64,000 nucleotides of DNA from Rhodococcoides fascians A25f (GTDB lineage: Bacteria > Actinomycetota > Actinomycetes > Mycobacteriales > Mycobacteriaceae), in contig NZ_CP049744.1 of assembly GCF_000760935.2 (NCBI RefSeq), positions 2,593,001 to 2,657,000 on the forward strand, read 5' to 3'. Below, piece after piece: positions 9,597-21,300 of the stretch (its first letter is position 1; each line of letters begins with the position of its first letter). Both the position numbers and the translations under genes were made by a program. Below the pieces are notes generated by a model. That model was not told the DNA's origin. It made no database searches and saw only the letters and a list, made by a program, of their open reading frames with translations.

Positions 9597-9649
9597 GGCG
9601 CTTGAGGGCCTGCCCAGGCAGAGCTGTGCCGTGATGCTGGTGTAGGTCG

Positions 9650-11494
9650 TCATGCGGGTTGTCGTGGTTCCTCGTCGCCTGTGTCGTCGTGCTGGTCGGG
9701 TGGGTACAGGACTTCTTCGGGGTGGTGTGCGTGATTGATGAGCCCGCGGCGCTTGGGGTCCATTCCTGTGGGTGGGTGCCATAGGGTGCGGCCCGGATAT
9801 CGATGTGCTGCTGTGGTTTTGGTGGTTGCCCATTTTCCTGGTCCGGTGCCGACGAGGGCGTGGTGCATGTCGCAGCCGAAGGTCAGGGAGTCGATGTCGG
9901 TGGGTCCGCCGTCTGTCCAGTCGTCGAGGTGGTGGGCTTGGCGCCAGGTCGCGGGGCGGGTGCAGGAGGGGAAGCTGCAGCCGCGGTCGCGGGCGATGAG
10001 CACGATGCGTTGGTCGGCGGAGGCGATGCGTTTGGACCGACCGAGGTACAGGGCTCGGCCGTGGTCGTCGAAGATGGTCAGGTAGTGGTGGGCGTGGGAG
10101 GCCATACGGATCGCATCGCGGATGGACACGCGGGATCCGGTGCCGGTCATCGCGTAACCACAACCGGCGTCGAGATCTTTCAAACTCATGGTGACGATGG
10201 CGGTGACGGGGAGGCCGCGGTGGGTGCCGAGGTTCCCGGAGGCGAGTGTGTGCCGTAGTGCCATTTTCAGGGCGTCGTGACGGCGTTCGTTCTGGGTGCG
10301 TCGATCCCGCGCGGCGGCAGCATCCCGCGTAGCGGTGTCGGGTGCGCCCTCGGTATCGGTTATGCCGTCCGGGTCAGCAGCGTCCTTGGGTGCCGCTGGG
10401 TCCTTGGGTGCCGCTGTGCCGTCGTGCGTTGTGCTACAACGACAGTCGACACCAATGCCGCAATCGTCGTCACTGTCGTTGTTCGTCTCATCCCACAGGC
10501 CTGCATCGCCGGACCCCGCATCGCTGGCACCTGCTTCGTGGGCGGCCGGCTCGGGCTTCGGCGCTGTGGCTCCGCCGCTCCTGTCGCCCTCGTCGTCGCT
10601 GCCGCTCCCGTCGCCCTCGTCGTCGCTGCCGCTCCCGTCGCCCTCGTCGTCGCTGCCGTTCTCGCCATCTCCATCGTCGTGGACGACCGATGTCGGGTCG
10701 GCCGGATTGTTCACGCCGGGTTTCGCGGCTTTGGAGAACAGGGCCTCGAGGTAGGCGCGTAGTTCGGAATCGACGCAGAAGTTGCCTTCCGACATACCGT
10801 CGGCACCCTGCTCACCGAGATAGAAGAACGCATCGCGTCGCTTCCGGGGCTTGGGCTTACCGTCCTCGTCCTCGTCCTCGTCGTAGTCGCCGTCGGGGTT
10901 GAGGATGGAGTCCAGGTGCGCCACCAACGGCGCGAAATCGTCGGGGCGTCTGGTCGAGGCGTAGCCCACCAACTGCTGTTCTGCGAGATCGCGGGTCTGC
11001 AGATCGACACTGGCAGACAAGTGCTTGAAGAATTCGCGGATCATCTGCACATGCTTGGCATCGAGCAACCCCGCCCGCAATGCTTCCGCGGTATGCGGCA
11101 GCAACGGAGGCAGAACCTCACCGGACAATGCCGTCCGATCTCCCAACTCCGCAGCCAGTCGAACTCGCGCGCCTGCTGCGCGTGGGGTGATCCGCAGCAT
11201 CCATGCCACCGAGCACGGCACCGACCCCGGATACACATCGAGGCCGCGCTGGGGGATCAGCTCGTTGAGCCAGGTGTACGAGTAGGCCGTCACCGATCGG
11301 GTGAGTGTTTCCATGCGTTGGATCACCGCACGCCGGTCGGCGTTCGTCCACGACACCGACCCCTGCCCGGCCAACTCGGCGACCGCGGACTCGACACGGT
11401 TCACCAACACCGACAACTCGGGATCGGACACCTCAGGGGCGGGCGGCACCGTTTCGATGCCGTCCACCCCTGATCCGCCGTCCCCCGAAAGCAT
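9650..11494 (-). CDS. DUF222 / HNH endonuclease domain protein (REP13E12-like)
   Basis: A 614-residue protein. The N-terminal half is the DUF222 helical region (LVNRVESAVAELAGQG through the AALFSK-type segment). The C-terminus has an HNH nuclease motif (FPSCTRPATWRQAHHLDDW, then LTFGCDMHHALV) with Cys pairs that probably bind zinc. These proteins are abundant and multi-copy in actinobacteria, including the REP13E12 repeats of M. tuberculosis; their biological role is unknown. The centre is a long, acidic, low-complexity Asp/Gly/Ser linker with a 27-bp tandem repeat. It is flanked by unrelated genes and has no terminal repeats, so I do not call it a mobile element. Confidence 0.88.
   Translation of the reverse strand: MLSGDGGSGVDGIETVPPAPEVSDPELSVLVNRVESAVAELAGQGSVSWTNADRRAVIQRMETLTRSVTAYSYTWLNELIPQRGLDVYPGSVPCSVAWMLRITPRAAGARVRLAAELGDRTALSGEVLPPLLPHTAEALRAGLLDAKHVQMIREFFKHLSASVDLQTRDLAEQQLVGYASTRRPDDFAPLVAHLDSILNPDGDYDEDEDEDGKPKPRKRRDAFFYLGEQGADGMSEGNFCVDSELRAYLEALFSKAAKPGVNNPADPTSVVHDDGDGENGSDDEGDGSGSDDEGDGSGSDDEGDRSGGATAPKPEPAAHEAGASDAGSGDAGLWDETNNDSDDDCGIGVDCRCSTTHDGTAAPKDPAAPKDAADPDGITDTEGAPDTATRDAAAARDRRTQNERRHDALKMALRHTLASGNLGTHRGLPVTAIVTMSLKDLDAGCGYAMTGTGSRVSIRDAIRMASHAHHYLTIFDDHGRALYLGRSKRIASADQRIVLIARDRGCSFPSCTRPATWRQAHHLDDWTDGGPTDIDSLTFGCDMHHALVGTGPGKWATTKTTAAHRYPGRTLWHPPTGMDPKRRGLINHAHHPEEVLYPPDQHDDTGDEEPRQPA
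10574..10654 (-). repeat. Three 27-bp tandem repeats inside the HNH gene
   Basis: Copies at 10574-10600, 10601-10627 and 10628-10654 differ only at one base in the first copy. On the coding strand each adds a nine-residue Ser/Asp/Glu/Gly unit (SDDEGDGSG-like) to the acidic linker. The copy number could vary by slippage. Confidence 0.9.
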
Positions 11495-11573
11495 GAACAG
11501 AATCTATCGCGACCCACCGACAAGTTTTCGAACACACGTTCCCGCGGACCGGAAGCGACGTGGGGAGACCGAC

Positions 11574-12557
11574 TCAGCGACGCTTGCCGCTGCGGCGGGC
11601 GTTCGTTTTCGTCTTCGCAACCGGACGGGCCGGCTTGGAGGGGTGCGCCTTCTTCTTCTTGACCGGCGCATCGTCTGCCGAGCCTCGTGAACTTCGGGTC
11701 GACCGTCCTCGAACGATGCCGATGAACTCCTCGATGCGGTCGTCCTCGTGTTCGGCGACCCACGCCAATGCAATCTGGGAGTGCTCGATGTCGGTCACCG
11801 GGCGGTAGACCAGATCTTTGCGAGCGTTGAATCGGGCCACCGAGTGCGGCACGATCGCCACCCCCAGCCCGGCCGCCACGTACTCGAACGTCTCGGCAGT
11901 GGAATTCATCGGGGGCAGGGCAGGGCGGTTGCCGGCTTCGAGTTCCGTTGCCACAGCTGCCCATTCGGGCACCGTCGCGGGATCGGCCAGCAGATGCTCG
12001 TCGGCGAGATCGCTCGCGGTGACAGAATCGAATGCTGCGACGGCATGGTCTTTCGGGACCACCACAACCTGGACTTCCTGATACAGGCCGATCGCATTGA
12101 GGCCCTCCCGATCCAACGGCGGTCGTACGAAGCTCACGTCGACCGTTCCGTCGTGCAGGGCCGACACCTGAGTCTCCGGCGTCGTAGCCGTTACGGACAG
12201 CGTGACGTCCGGGAACCGATCCGCCCAGATTCGCGTCCACTTCGTCAGCGTCACACCTTCGGCGTAGCCGATGGTGAACGTCGTCGGCTGGGTAGCGGCG
12301 GCCTGCGCGAGCTCCGAGCGCCGATCGTCCTCGGCAATCTCCACCAGAGCCCGCTCGAGCAGAGCGCGGCCGTCCTCGGTGAGTTCGGTGGGGGAGACGC
12401 CCGGCACGAACAGGTCGACGCCGAGTTGCTCCTCGAGTTCCACGATGGTCTTGCTCAGGCGGATTCGCGATATTCCGAGCGACTGAGCAGCGCGGGCGAA
12501 ATGCAGTTGTTGCGCCACTGCGGCGTACCAGCGCAGTGTCTGCACGTCGATGTTCAC
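11574..12557 (-). CDS. LysR-family regulator with lysine-rich C-terminal tail
   Basis: A 327-residue protein read from GTG 12557. The N-terminal helix-turn-helix is typical of LysR proteins (LRWYAAVAQQLHFARAAQSLGISRIRLSKTI), followed by the two-lobed substrate-binding domain from about residue 90 to 290. The last 35 residues are an unusual basic tail (VKKKKAHPSKPARPVAKTK and on), resembling the DNA-coating tails of histone-like proteins and absent from ordinary LysR members. It is divergent from a DUF5997 gene 78 bases away and may regulate it. Its ligand is unknown. Confidence 0.88.
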   Translation of the reverse strand: MNIDVQTLRWYAAVAQQLHFARAAQSLGISRIRLSKTIVELEEQLGVDLFVPGVSPTELTEDGRALLERALVEIAEDDRRSELAQAAATQPTTFTIGYAEGVTLTKWTRIWADRFPDVTLSVTATTPETQVSALHDGTVDVSFVRPPLDREGLNAIGLYQEVQVVVVPKDHAVAAFDSVTASDLADEHLLADPATVPEWAAVATELEAGNRPALPPMNSTAETFEYVAAGLGVAIVPHSVARFNARKDLVYRPVTDIEHSQIALAWVAEHEDDRIEEFIGIVRGRSTRSSRGSADDAPVKKKKAHPSKPARPVAKTKTNARRSGKRR

Positions 12558-12623
12558 GGAGTCGAGCCTATGGGACGGCGCGCACCGTGCGGGACGGTGG
12601 CGTCGAGACCGCGGAATGCCGGA

Positions 12624-12629
12624 TAAGCT
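12624..12629 (+). promoter_or_regulatory. Leaderless -10 box before the DUF5997 gene
   Basis: TAAGCT lies 6 bases before GTG 12636. In Mycobacteriales a TANNNT box at this distance places the transcript start on the start codon, and no Shine-Dalgarno sequence is seen here. Confidence 0.55.
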
Positions 12630-12635
12630 GGTCGG

Positions 12636-13052
12636 GTGAGCCCGGAGAACAAACAGCAGACCATGAAGCCATTGACCGCGGCGAACAAGCTCGGCATCTA
12701 CCTTCCCGCAGCGCCCGAAGAGTTTCGGAACTCGATGGTCAGCAGGTCCGACCTCGACGCGTTGCGCAACGATCCGCCGCAGTGGCTGACCGAACTGCAG
12801 ACCAACGGACCGTTCCCGCGCGACGTCATCGCGAAGAAGCTCGGCGTGTCCATCGCAGGCCTTGCCCGCGGCGGAGTCACCGAAGCATTGACCAGTGAAG
12901 CCATCGACGAGCTCGTCGCCAGCCCGCCGCAGTGGCTCGTTCGTGAGCGCCGCACGCAGATCCAGGTTCGCAAGGATGCCGAACGAATCAAGGAGAAGCA
13001 GGAAGCGCGTCGTACTGCAGGGAACCGGCCGACCAAGCTGCGCAACCTCTAG
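12636..13052 (+). CDS. DUF5997 family protein
   Basis: A 138-residue, soluble, helix-rich protein with a conserved middle (ANKLGIYLPAAPEEF, then SPPQWLVRERR) and a basic, Glu/Lys/Arg-rich end. It contains two similar segments, NDPPQWLTELQ and ASPPQWLVRER, suggesting an internal duplication. The GTG start at 12636 has a leaderless-type -10 box. It is divergent from the LysR regulator. No function is known for this family. Confidence 0.75.
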   Translation: MSPENKQQTMKPLTAANKLGIYLPAAPEEFRNSMVSRSDLDALRNDPPQWLTELQTNGPFPRDVIAKKLGVSIAGLARGGVTEALTSEAIDELVASPPQWLVRERRTQIQVRKDAERIKEKQEARRTAGNRPTKLRNL

Positions 13053-13432
13053 CGCGAGACCACTCCGTCGAGGTAGAGCCAGCGGCCGCCCACGCGGACG
13101 AATCGACTTACCTCGCTCATCGTGCCCGCACCCTCGGGGTGCTTGTAGTGCGCTCGGAACTCGACTGTTCCCCCGTCGTCGAACAGGCCGCCCGCGTCGA
13201 CCCCGACGATGTCGAGTCGGTACCACCGCTGATCGGGGTCCAGTTCCAATTCGGTGGGCGCAGTATCGGGATGCCACGACGCGCGCAGATAGTCGACGTC
13301 TTCGACAGCGAACGCGGTGAATCGAGACCGCATCAGCTTCTCGGCTGTCGGCGCGCTCGCATCGCCGCGCAGATACGGCTCGCAACACGCGTCGAACGTG
13401 TCACCACTCGAACATGGACACCGTCGACTCAC
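13049..13432 (-). CDS. YchJ-type SEC-C motif protein
   Basis: A 127-residue protein with an N-terminal CPCSSGDTFDACCEPYL, the zinc-binding CxC...CC pattern of SEC-C/YchJ (UPF0225) proteins, then an NTF2-like fold of the YchJ middle domain (MRSRFTAFAVEDVDYLRASWHPDT). The GTG start at 13432 overlaps the stop of the 54-residue gene upstream by four bases, so translation is probably coupled. It converges with the DUF5997 gene, with a 4-base tail overlap. Function is unknown. Confidence 0.87.
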   Translation of the reverse strand: MSRRCPCSSGDTFDACCEPYLRGDASAPTAEKLMRSRFTAFAVEDVDYLRASWHPDTAPTELELDPDQRWYRLDIVGVDAGGLFDDGGTVEFRAHYKHPEGAGTMSEVSRFVRVGGRWLYLDGVVSR

Positions 13433-13593
13433 TCCGCTGCTTCCACTTCCACTGTGTAAGTACCGAGTTCGTGCTCGTCGCGCTTACCGACATCCTGAAT
13501 CCACGTGTTGGCTTCGAGGAGAGTGTCGAACAATCCCAACGGGATCGGGTCTCCGCCGAGCGCGTTCTTCATGATCACGCGGTACTTCCTCAC
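13429..13593 (-). CDS. Small 54-residue protein coupled between lysE and ychJ
   Basis: A short gene read from GTG 13593 (stop 13429-13431). The product begins VRKYRVIMKNALGG and ends YTVEVEAAE; it is soluble, with no Cys and no membrane segment. Its start overlaps the lysE stop by four bases and its stop overlaps the ychJ start, so it is framed on both sides by GTGA junctions. An internal ATG at 13572 is an alternative start giving 47 residues. I do not recognise the family; the junctions and fully occupied spacing are the evidence for a gene. Confidence 0.68.
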   Translation of the reverse strand: MRKYRVIMKNALGGDPIPLGLFDTLLEANTWIQDVGKRDEHELGTYTVEVEAAE

Positions 13594-14216
13594 GGTGTCA
13601 CCCGACGGACAGTCGCGAGAAACGTTGCGGCAGCGAAGAACATCCCGGCGAACGTGCGATTCATCGTCTTCTGTTGGCGCTGTGAGCGCATCAGCCGCAG
13701 CACCCGAGATGCCAGCGAGGTGTATCCGGTCATCACCAGCATGTCGACCGCGACCATCGTGGCCGCGATGACCAGGTACTGAGCGAGCAGGGGCCGCGCC
13801 GGATCGAGGAACTGGGGAAGGACGGCGACCATGAACACGACGGCCTTCGGGTTACTGGCGTTGACCAGGAATCCTCGTGCCAGCATCGTCGTTCCGCGAT
13901 CGGCCACCGCGGGGGCGTCGGCGACGTCGGTGGGAGCTGCACGCCACTGACGAACACCCAGGTAGACCAGGTACGCAACACCGAACCACTTGATCGCGGT
14001 GAACGCCAGCGCCGAGCTGGCGAGGACTGCACCCAGTCCGACGGCGACGATGCCGATCTGCAAAAGCAAGCCGATCTGCAGACCGAAGATGTTCCAGTAC
14101 CCGCGGCGCAGGCCGTAGCGAAGCCCGGTGGACATCGATGCGATGGCACCGGCACCGGGGGACAGACTGATGACGATGCTCGCGCCGAGAAACGCGAGCC
14201 ACACTGACCAGGACAT
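13590..14216 (-). CDS. LysE/RhtB-family amino-acid exporter
   Basis: A 208-residue membrane protein with about six hydrophobic helices. The N-terminal segment GASIVISLSPGAGAIASMSTGLRYG carries the family signature, and NASNPKAVVFMVAVLPQF is the conserved second-half motif of LysE/RhtB exporters, which export amino acids or related metabolites. The substrate cannot be read from the sequence. It is first in an overlapping three-gene operon (lysE-54 aa-ychJ) and divergent from the SRPBCC gene. Confidence 0.9.
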   Translation of the reverse strand: MSWSVWLAFLGASIVISLSPGAGAIASMSTGLRYGLRRGYWNIFGLQIGLLLQIGIVAVGLGAVLASSALAFTAIKWFGVAYLVYLGVRQWRAAPTDVADAPAVADRGTTMLARGFLVNASNPKAVVFMVAVLPQFLDPARPLLAQYLVIAATMVAVDMLVMTGYTSLASRVLRLMRSQRQQKTMNRTFAGMFFAAATFLATVRRVTP

Positions 14217-14297
14217 GTGTTCATTGAACTATGCCCGTCAATTCGCTTTCGTCTCGACCGGTGTGTCGAACGAGGCGCTGTGGGGTAGGCCGTGGGA

Positions 14298-14765
14298 ATG
14301 GCAGACATCAGAACTATCGACACAGGTCCGCAGCAAGTCACCCGTCAGACCGAGGTGCGGGCGTCGGCGACCGAATTGTTCGACATCGTCGCCGATCCCA
14401 CTCGGCACGGCGAGCTCGACGGATCGGGCACGGTCAAGGACACCGTCCGCGGTCCCGATCGCCTCAGCACCGGCGCGAAGTTCTCCGTCGGCATGAAGCA
14501 GTACGGCGTGCCGTACAAGATCACCAGCACCGTCACCGAATTCGTCGACGCCGATCGGCACAAGGTCGTCGAGTGGCAGCACCCGATGGGTCACAGCTGG
14601 CGCTGGGAATTCGTGGAGACGCAGCCGGGCCTGACCACGGTGACCGAAAGCTTCAAGTACGGCACCGCCAAGGTCCCGAAGATGCTCGAGCTGTTCAAGA
14701 TGCCGCAGAAGAACGCGCAGGGCATCAAGAGCACGTTGCACAACCTGGCTGCCCGCTACGCCTGA
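14298..14765 (+). CDS. SRPBCC (START-like) family protein
   Basis: A 155-residue protein of the polyketide cyclase/dehydrase or START-like fold: an N-terminal TRQTEVRASATELFDIVADPTRHGELDGSG, a central beta-rich grip, and a C-terminal helix beginning LKSTL. Such folds bind hydrophobic ligands. ATG 14298 is preferred over GTG 14292 on position. The ligand and pathway are unknown. Confidence 0.85.
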   Translation: MADIRTIDTGPQQVTRQTEVRASATELFDIVADPTRHGELDGSGTVKDTVRGPDRLSTGAKFSVGMKQYGVPYKITSTVTEFVDADRHKVVEWQHPMGHSWRWEFVETQPGLTTVTESFKYGTAKVPKMLELFKMPQKNAQGIKSTLHNLAARYA

Positions 14766-14773
14766 CCTGAATC

Positions 14774-14779
14774 TATTCT
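14774..14779 (+). promoter_or_regulatory. Leaderless -10 box before the DinB-like gene
   Basis: TATTCT is 7 bases before ATG 14787, with no ribosome site between, fitting a leaderless start in this lineage. Confidence 0.55.
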
Positions 14780-14786
14780 GACCGGC

Positions 14787-15305
14787 ATGCCGATCGATCC
14801 CGACACCAAGAACTGGACCTGGGTACTGGAGCGAGCGTGCCCGGATTGCGGGTTCGACTCGAGTGCCGTCGATTACGACGACATCCCGGACCTGATCCGC
14901 GCCGACGTCGAGCGTTGGGATGCAGTTCTTCGGCGCGACGACGTAGCGCTGCGCCCCGACGACGCGACGTGGTCTGCGCTCGAATACGCCGCTCATGTCC
15001 GTGACGCGCATCGGATTTTTCGTACCCGCCTGGAGCTGGTGCTCACCGAGGACGATCCTGAGTTCGCGAACTGGGACCAGGACGCCACCGCGGTGTCCGA
15101 GAACTACAACGATCAGAACCCTGCGGCGGTGGCGGCGGAGCTCGGCGATGCTGCCCGGGCCCTCGCCGACGATTTCGCCGCCGTGCCGCCGGAGAAGCGC
15201 CACCGGACGGGTCGACGCAGCGACGGGTCGAACTTCTCCGTCGAATCACTCGCCGCGTACTACATCCACGATCCGATTCACCATCTGTGGGACGTGCGGG
15301 GCTGA
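14787..15305 (+). CDS. DinB-superfamily protein
   Basis: A 172-residue protein of the DinB four-helix-bundle superfamily. Histidines fit the metal triad of the fold: [12 protein letters not shown] in the middle and [13 protein letters not shown] at the end. The N-terminus adds a CPDCGFDSS segment with two cysteines. The superfamily includes thiol-dependent transferases such as the mycothiol-dependent isomerase and S-transferases, so a thiol-linked role is possible but unproven. Confidence 0.82.
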   Translation: MPIDPDTKNWTWVLERACPDCGFDSSAVDYDDIPDLIRADVERWDAVLRRDDVALRPDDATWSALEYAAHVRDAHRIFRTRLELVLTEDDPEFANWDQDATAVSENYNDQNPAAVAAELGDAARALADDFAAVPPEKRHRTGRRSDGSNFSVESLAAYYIHDPIHHLWDVRG

Positions 15306-15322
15306 GCCGAATTCGGTGGAAC

Positions 15323-15328
15323 TATCCT
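15323..15328 (+). promoter_or_regulatory. Possible -10 box for the histidine operon
   Basis: TATCCT lies 66 bases before hisD in the 89-base gap after the DinB gene. It is the best -10 candidate there; no clear -35 or attenuator hairpin with a His-rich leader peptide is visible. Confidence 0.4.
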
Positions 15329-15394
15329 GGGAGTTCGGACAACACTGATTCGACCGAACCCCGGCACCGAACCGACTTCACGAAGGGGCCCACT

Positions 15395-18494
<3,100 letters not shown>

Positions 18495-18516
18495 TCGATC
18501 GACCGGCGCTCGTACT

Positions 18517-19674
18517 TTGAGCGGTCTGCTGGCGATTCGCGGGCTTCCGGCCGCGATGGCAATGGGGGCAGCGTCGTTCGGTGGCTGGGGCTTGCTGCTT
18601 CCGGTCATACCCCTGGCAGTGTCGCAATCCGGGGCATCCGACGCGGTGGCAGCGGCCAGCACCGCGATCTTCATGACCACCACGGTGATCACGCAGCTGT
18701 TCGTGCCGCGGATGCTGATGCGCGTCGGCCACCGCGCGGTACTTGCCGCGGGGTGCTTGCTGCTGGGTGTTCCGTCTCTGCTGTTCATCGTGTCGGTCGA
18801 TGCCGTACCGGCACTGGCCGTGTCGGCCCTGAGAGGAACAGGCTTCGGCATGCTGACGGTGGCCGGTGCTGCCATCGTCGCCGAGCTGGCCCCCACTGCT
18901 CTGCTCGGCCGTGCGACGGGCGCGCAGGGGATCGCCGTCGCGTTGGCTCAGATGATCACGCTGCCACTGGGTTTGGTGATCTTTGCGGCGAATCCGACGG
19001 CCGTGTTCGTGCTCGGCGCTCTCGTGCCTGCAGCAGGCTTGATCGGCGTGGCACTGTTACCGCCCACCAGACCCGCACCGCAGCCGCCCAGAATCGAACG
19101 GGTTCGCCTCGACGTACGGCAATTCCTCGTGCCGTGTCTCGTCGTGGCCTCGGTGTCCGCGGCGTACGGCGGAATCACCAGTCTGTTGCCGATCGCTGAA
19201 TCGAACCGAGCCGCCATGATCGGTCTTGCCTTGGCCGTCGTCAGTGCCGCGATGCTCGTCGGCCGGTACACCGCAGGATCGGTTGCAGATCGAATCGGCA
19301 TCGGACGCTCCGTCGTTCCCGCGCTGGTCTCGGCTGCAATCGGCATCGCGCTGTTCGCGATCGCAGCGCTGGGCAACATGCCCGCTGCACTGTTCTTCGT
19401 CGCCGCCGTTCTGTTCGGAATCGGGTACGGCGCATGCCAGAACGACAGTCTGGTGATGGCGTTCGACGCGGCCGGGCCCGCTCGCTACAGCAGCGCCAGC
19501 GCCGTGTGGAACATCAGCTTCGACGCGGGCACCGGTGCGGGTGCGCTCGCGTTGGGCGTTCTCGCCACGAGCGTGGGGTACACCGCGGGATTCACCGCGG
19601 CCGCAATCACGGTGGTCGTCGTTGCGGCGGTGGCGCTCATCGCCCGACCACGCCCCGATAGACTTCCTTCATGA
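18517..19674 (+). CDS. MFS transporter within the histidine operon
   Basis: A 385-residue membrane protein with about 12 hydrophobic helices in two halves and short basic loops ([14 protein letters not shown] and [18 protein letters not shown]), typical of the major facilitator superfamily. The start is TTG 18517, because every in-frame ATG or GTG is far downstream; hisB ends 22 bases earlier. The stop overlaps hisH (ATGA), so it is a true operon member inserted between hisB and hisH. Substrate unknown; its position suggests handling of a histidine-pathway or related metabolite. Confidence 0.82.
   Translation: MSGLLAIRGLPAAMAMGAASFGGWGLLLPVIPLAVSQSGASDAVAAASTAIFMTTTVITQLFVPRMLMRVGHRAVLAAGCLLLGVPSLLFIVSVDAVPALAVSALRGTGFGMLTVAGAAIVAELAPTALLGRATGAQGIAVALAQMITLPLGLVIFAANPTAVFVLGALVPAAGLIGVALLPPTRPAPQPPRIERVRLDVRQFLVPCLVVASVSAAYGGITSLLPIAESNRAAMIGLALAVVSAAMLVGRYTAGSVADRIGIGRSVVPALVSAAIGIALFAIAALGNMPAALFFVAAVLFGIGYGACQNDSLVMAFDAAGPARYSSASAVWNISFDAGTGAGALALGVLATSVGYTAGFTAAAITVVVVAAVALIARPRPDRLPS
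19659..19664 (+). promoter_or_regulatory. Possible internal leaderless -10 box for hisH
   Basis: TAGACT lies exactly 6 bases before the hisH ATG inside the end of the MFS gene. It could give an internal leaderless transcript of the second half of the operon. Confidence 0.4.
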
Positions 19675-20300
19675 CTTCTGTGGTGTTGCTCGATTACGGC
19701 TCGGGCAATCTGCACTCGGCGAAGAGGGCGTTGGCCCGGGTCGGTGCCGACGTGACGGTGACCTCGGATTTCGACGAAGCCCTCGATGCAGAGGCATTGG
19801 TCGTTCCCGGTGTCGGCGCGTTCGCTGCGTGCATGGAGGGTCTGCTGGGGGTGCGCGGTGACCGCATCATCGGGCGTCGCCTGGCCGGCGGACGCCCGGT
19901 GTTGGGAATCTGCGTCGGAATGCAGATTCTGTTCGATCGTGGCGTCGAATTCGGTGTCGCGGCCAACGGATGTGGTGAATGGCCGGGAACGGTCGAGCGC
20001 CTGCAGGCCGACGTGTTGCCCCACATGGGCTGGAACACCGTCGAGGCACCGGAGAAAAGCGTGCTGTTCGACGGCATCGATCCCGAGACCCGCTTCTATT
20101 TCGTCCACTCCTACGCTGCGCAGCAGTGGGAGCTCGAACCCAGCGACACCATCGCCGCGCCGTTGCTCACGTGGGCCGATCACGGTGGCCGATTCCTCGC
20201 TGCCGTGGAGAACGGCGCACTCTCGGCCACTCAGTTCCACCCGGAGAAATCCGGTGACGCCGGTGCCGCGCTACTCGAGAACTGGGTTCGATCGGTGTGA
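19671..20300 (+). CDS. hisH: Imidazole glycerol phosphate synthase, glutaminase subunit
   Basis: HisH releases ammonia from glutamine and channels it to HisF. The 209-residue class I amidotransferase shows the nucleophile elbow VLGICVGMQ, the oxyanion region [10 protein letters not shown], and the His/Glu of the triad in [11 protein letters not shown]. It is coupled to the MFS gene upstream and to a small membrane gene downstream by overlaps. Confidence 0.97.
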   Translation: MTSVVLLDYGSGNLHSAKRALARVGADVTVTSDFDEALDAEALVVPGVGAFAACMEGLLGVRGDRIIGRRLAGGRPVLGICVGMQILFDRGVEFGVAANGCGEWPGTVERLQADVLPHMGWNTVEAPEKSVLFDGIDPETRFYFVHSYAAQQWELEPSDTIAAPLLTWADHGGRFLAAVENGALSATQFHPEKSGDAGAALLENWVRSV

Positions 20301-20503
20301 GCGACCGCGAGTTCTCGCTGGGCAGGTTGGCCTTCCGGGCACTCGGTGCCGCCGTCGCGGTGCTGGCTCTCGTCACTGGCCTGATCGCCGTCCTGCAGCC
20401 GAGCGCCGGCATAGCGCTGTTCATTGCCTTGGCCGGTGTGGTCGGAGCGATCGCAGCAATGGGAGTGGTGTCCACGCGCATGACGCGCAGGGACCTCCGG
20501 TAG
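20297..20503 (+). CDS. Small two-helix membrane protein in the his operon
   Basis: A 68-residue protein read from GTG 20297, overlapping the hisH stop by four bases. Two hydrophobic helices (about 13-35 and 39-60) are flanked by charged ends, SDREFSLGR and TRMTRRDLR. It occupies the space between hisH and hisA where mycobacteria usually have none. No family recognised; the coupling and clean membrane topology support a real gene. Confidence 0.7.
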   Translation: MSDREFSLGRLAFRALGAAVAVLALVTGLIAVLQPSAGIALFIALAGVVGAIAAMGVVSTRMTRRDLR

Positions 20504-20559
20504 GACCACAGACGACCCGTTTTGAGTTCACGCCCGCTCGGCCCGTAGCATAACCGCAC

Positions 20560-21294
20560 GTGAGCCTGGTCTTATTGCCTGCTGTCGATGTCGCAGGCGG
20601 CGAAGCTGTTCGTCTCGTTCAAGGAGAAGCCGGAAGCGAGACCAAGTACGGGTCGCCTCGTGATGCCGCCCTCGCGTGGCAGAACGACGGCGCGGAATGG
20701 GTCCATCTCGTGGATCTCGACGCTGCGTTCGGGCGGGGTTCCAACCGGGAGTTGCTCGCGTCGGTCGTCGGCGAACTCGACGTCGAGGTAGAGCTGTCGG
20801 GCGGCATTCGCGACGACGAGTCGCTGCGCGCGGCGCTGGCGACCGGTTGTGCGCGAGTCAATCTCGGTACCGCAGCCCTCGAGGATCCGCAGTGGTGCTC
20901 CCGTGCGATCGGAGAGTTCGGTGATCGCGTAGCGGTCGGCCTGGACGTGCTGATCGTCGACGGAGCTCCGCGACTACGCGGCCGCGGCTGGGTCAGCGAC
21001 GGCGGCGATCTGTGGGAGGTGCTCGAGCGGCTCGAGCGCGATGGGTGTTCGCGCTACGTGGTCACCGACGTGACCAAGGACGGCACGTTGACGGGGCCCA
21101 ACCTCGAACTGCTCGCCGACGTGTGTGCCAAGACCGACAAGCCGGTCATCGCGTCGGGCGGCGTGTCCACCATCGCAGATCTCGAAGCGATTGCCGGTCT
21201 GGTCGATCGCGGCGTGGAAGGTTCCATTGTCGGAAAGGCGTTGTACGCCGGACGTTTCACGCTGCCCGACGCCCTCGCCGCGGTGTCTCGGTAG
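20560..21294 (+). CDS. hisA: Bifunctional HisA/TrpF isomerase PriA
   Basis: This is the (beta/alpha)8 isomerase converting ProFAR to PRFAR in histidine synthesis. In actinobacteria the enzyme (PriA) also does the TrpF step of tryptophan synthesis, and no trpF is present with the trp genes in this window. The 244-residue protein has the duplicated half-barrel phosphate loops ([11 protein letters not shown] and [12 protein letters not shown]) and catalytic aspartates in [10 protein letters not shown] and [13 protein letters not shown] 20560 is preceded by TAGCAT 8 bases upstream, a possible leaderless promoter. Confidence 0.95.
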   Translation: MSLVLLPAVDVAGGEAVRLVQGEAGSETKYGSPRDAALAWQNDGAEWVHLVDLDAAFGRGSNRELLASVVGELDVEVELSGGIRDDESLRAALATGCARVNLGTAALEDPQWCSRAIGEFGDRVAVGLDVLIVDGAPRLRGRGWVSDGGDLWEVLERLERDGCSRYVVTDVTKDGTLTGPNLELLADVCAKTDKPVIASGGVSTIADLEAIAGLVDRGVEGSIVGKALYAGRFTLPDALAAVSR

Positions 21295-21300
21295 CAACGA

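Noticed and set aside
10574..10654. Possible CRISPR array at the 27-bp repeats.
   Set aside because: Copies are directly adjacent without spacers and encode peptide in frame.
10277..10902. Plus-strand Ala/Val/Arg-rich frames with repeats opposite the HNH gene.
   Set aside because: They arise from the 27-bp repeat and codon bias of the minus-strand gene; the HNH and DUF222 domains are on the other strand.
9650..11494. The HNH/DUF222 gene as part of an insertion element.
   Set aside because: No terminal inverted repeats, target duplication or transposase could be found around it.
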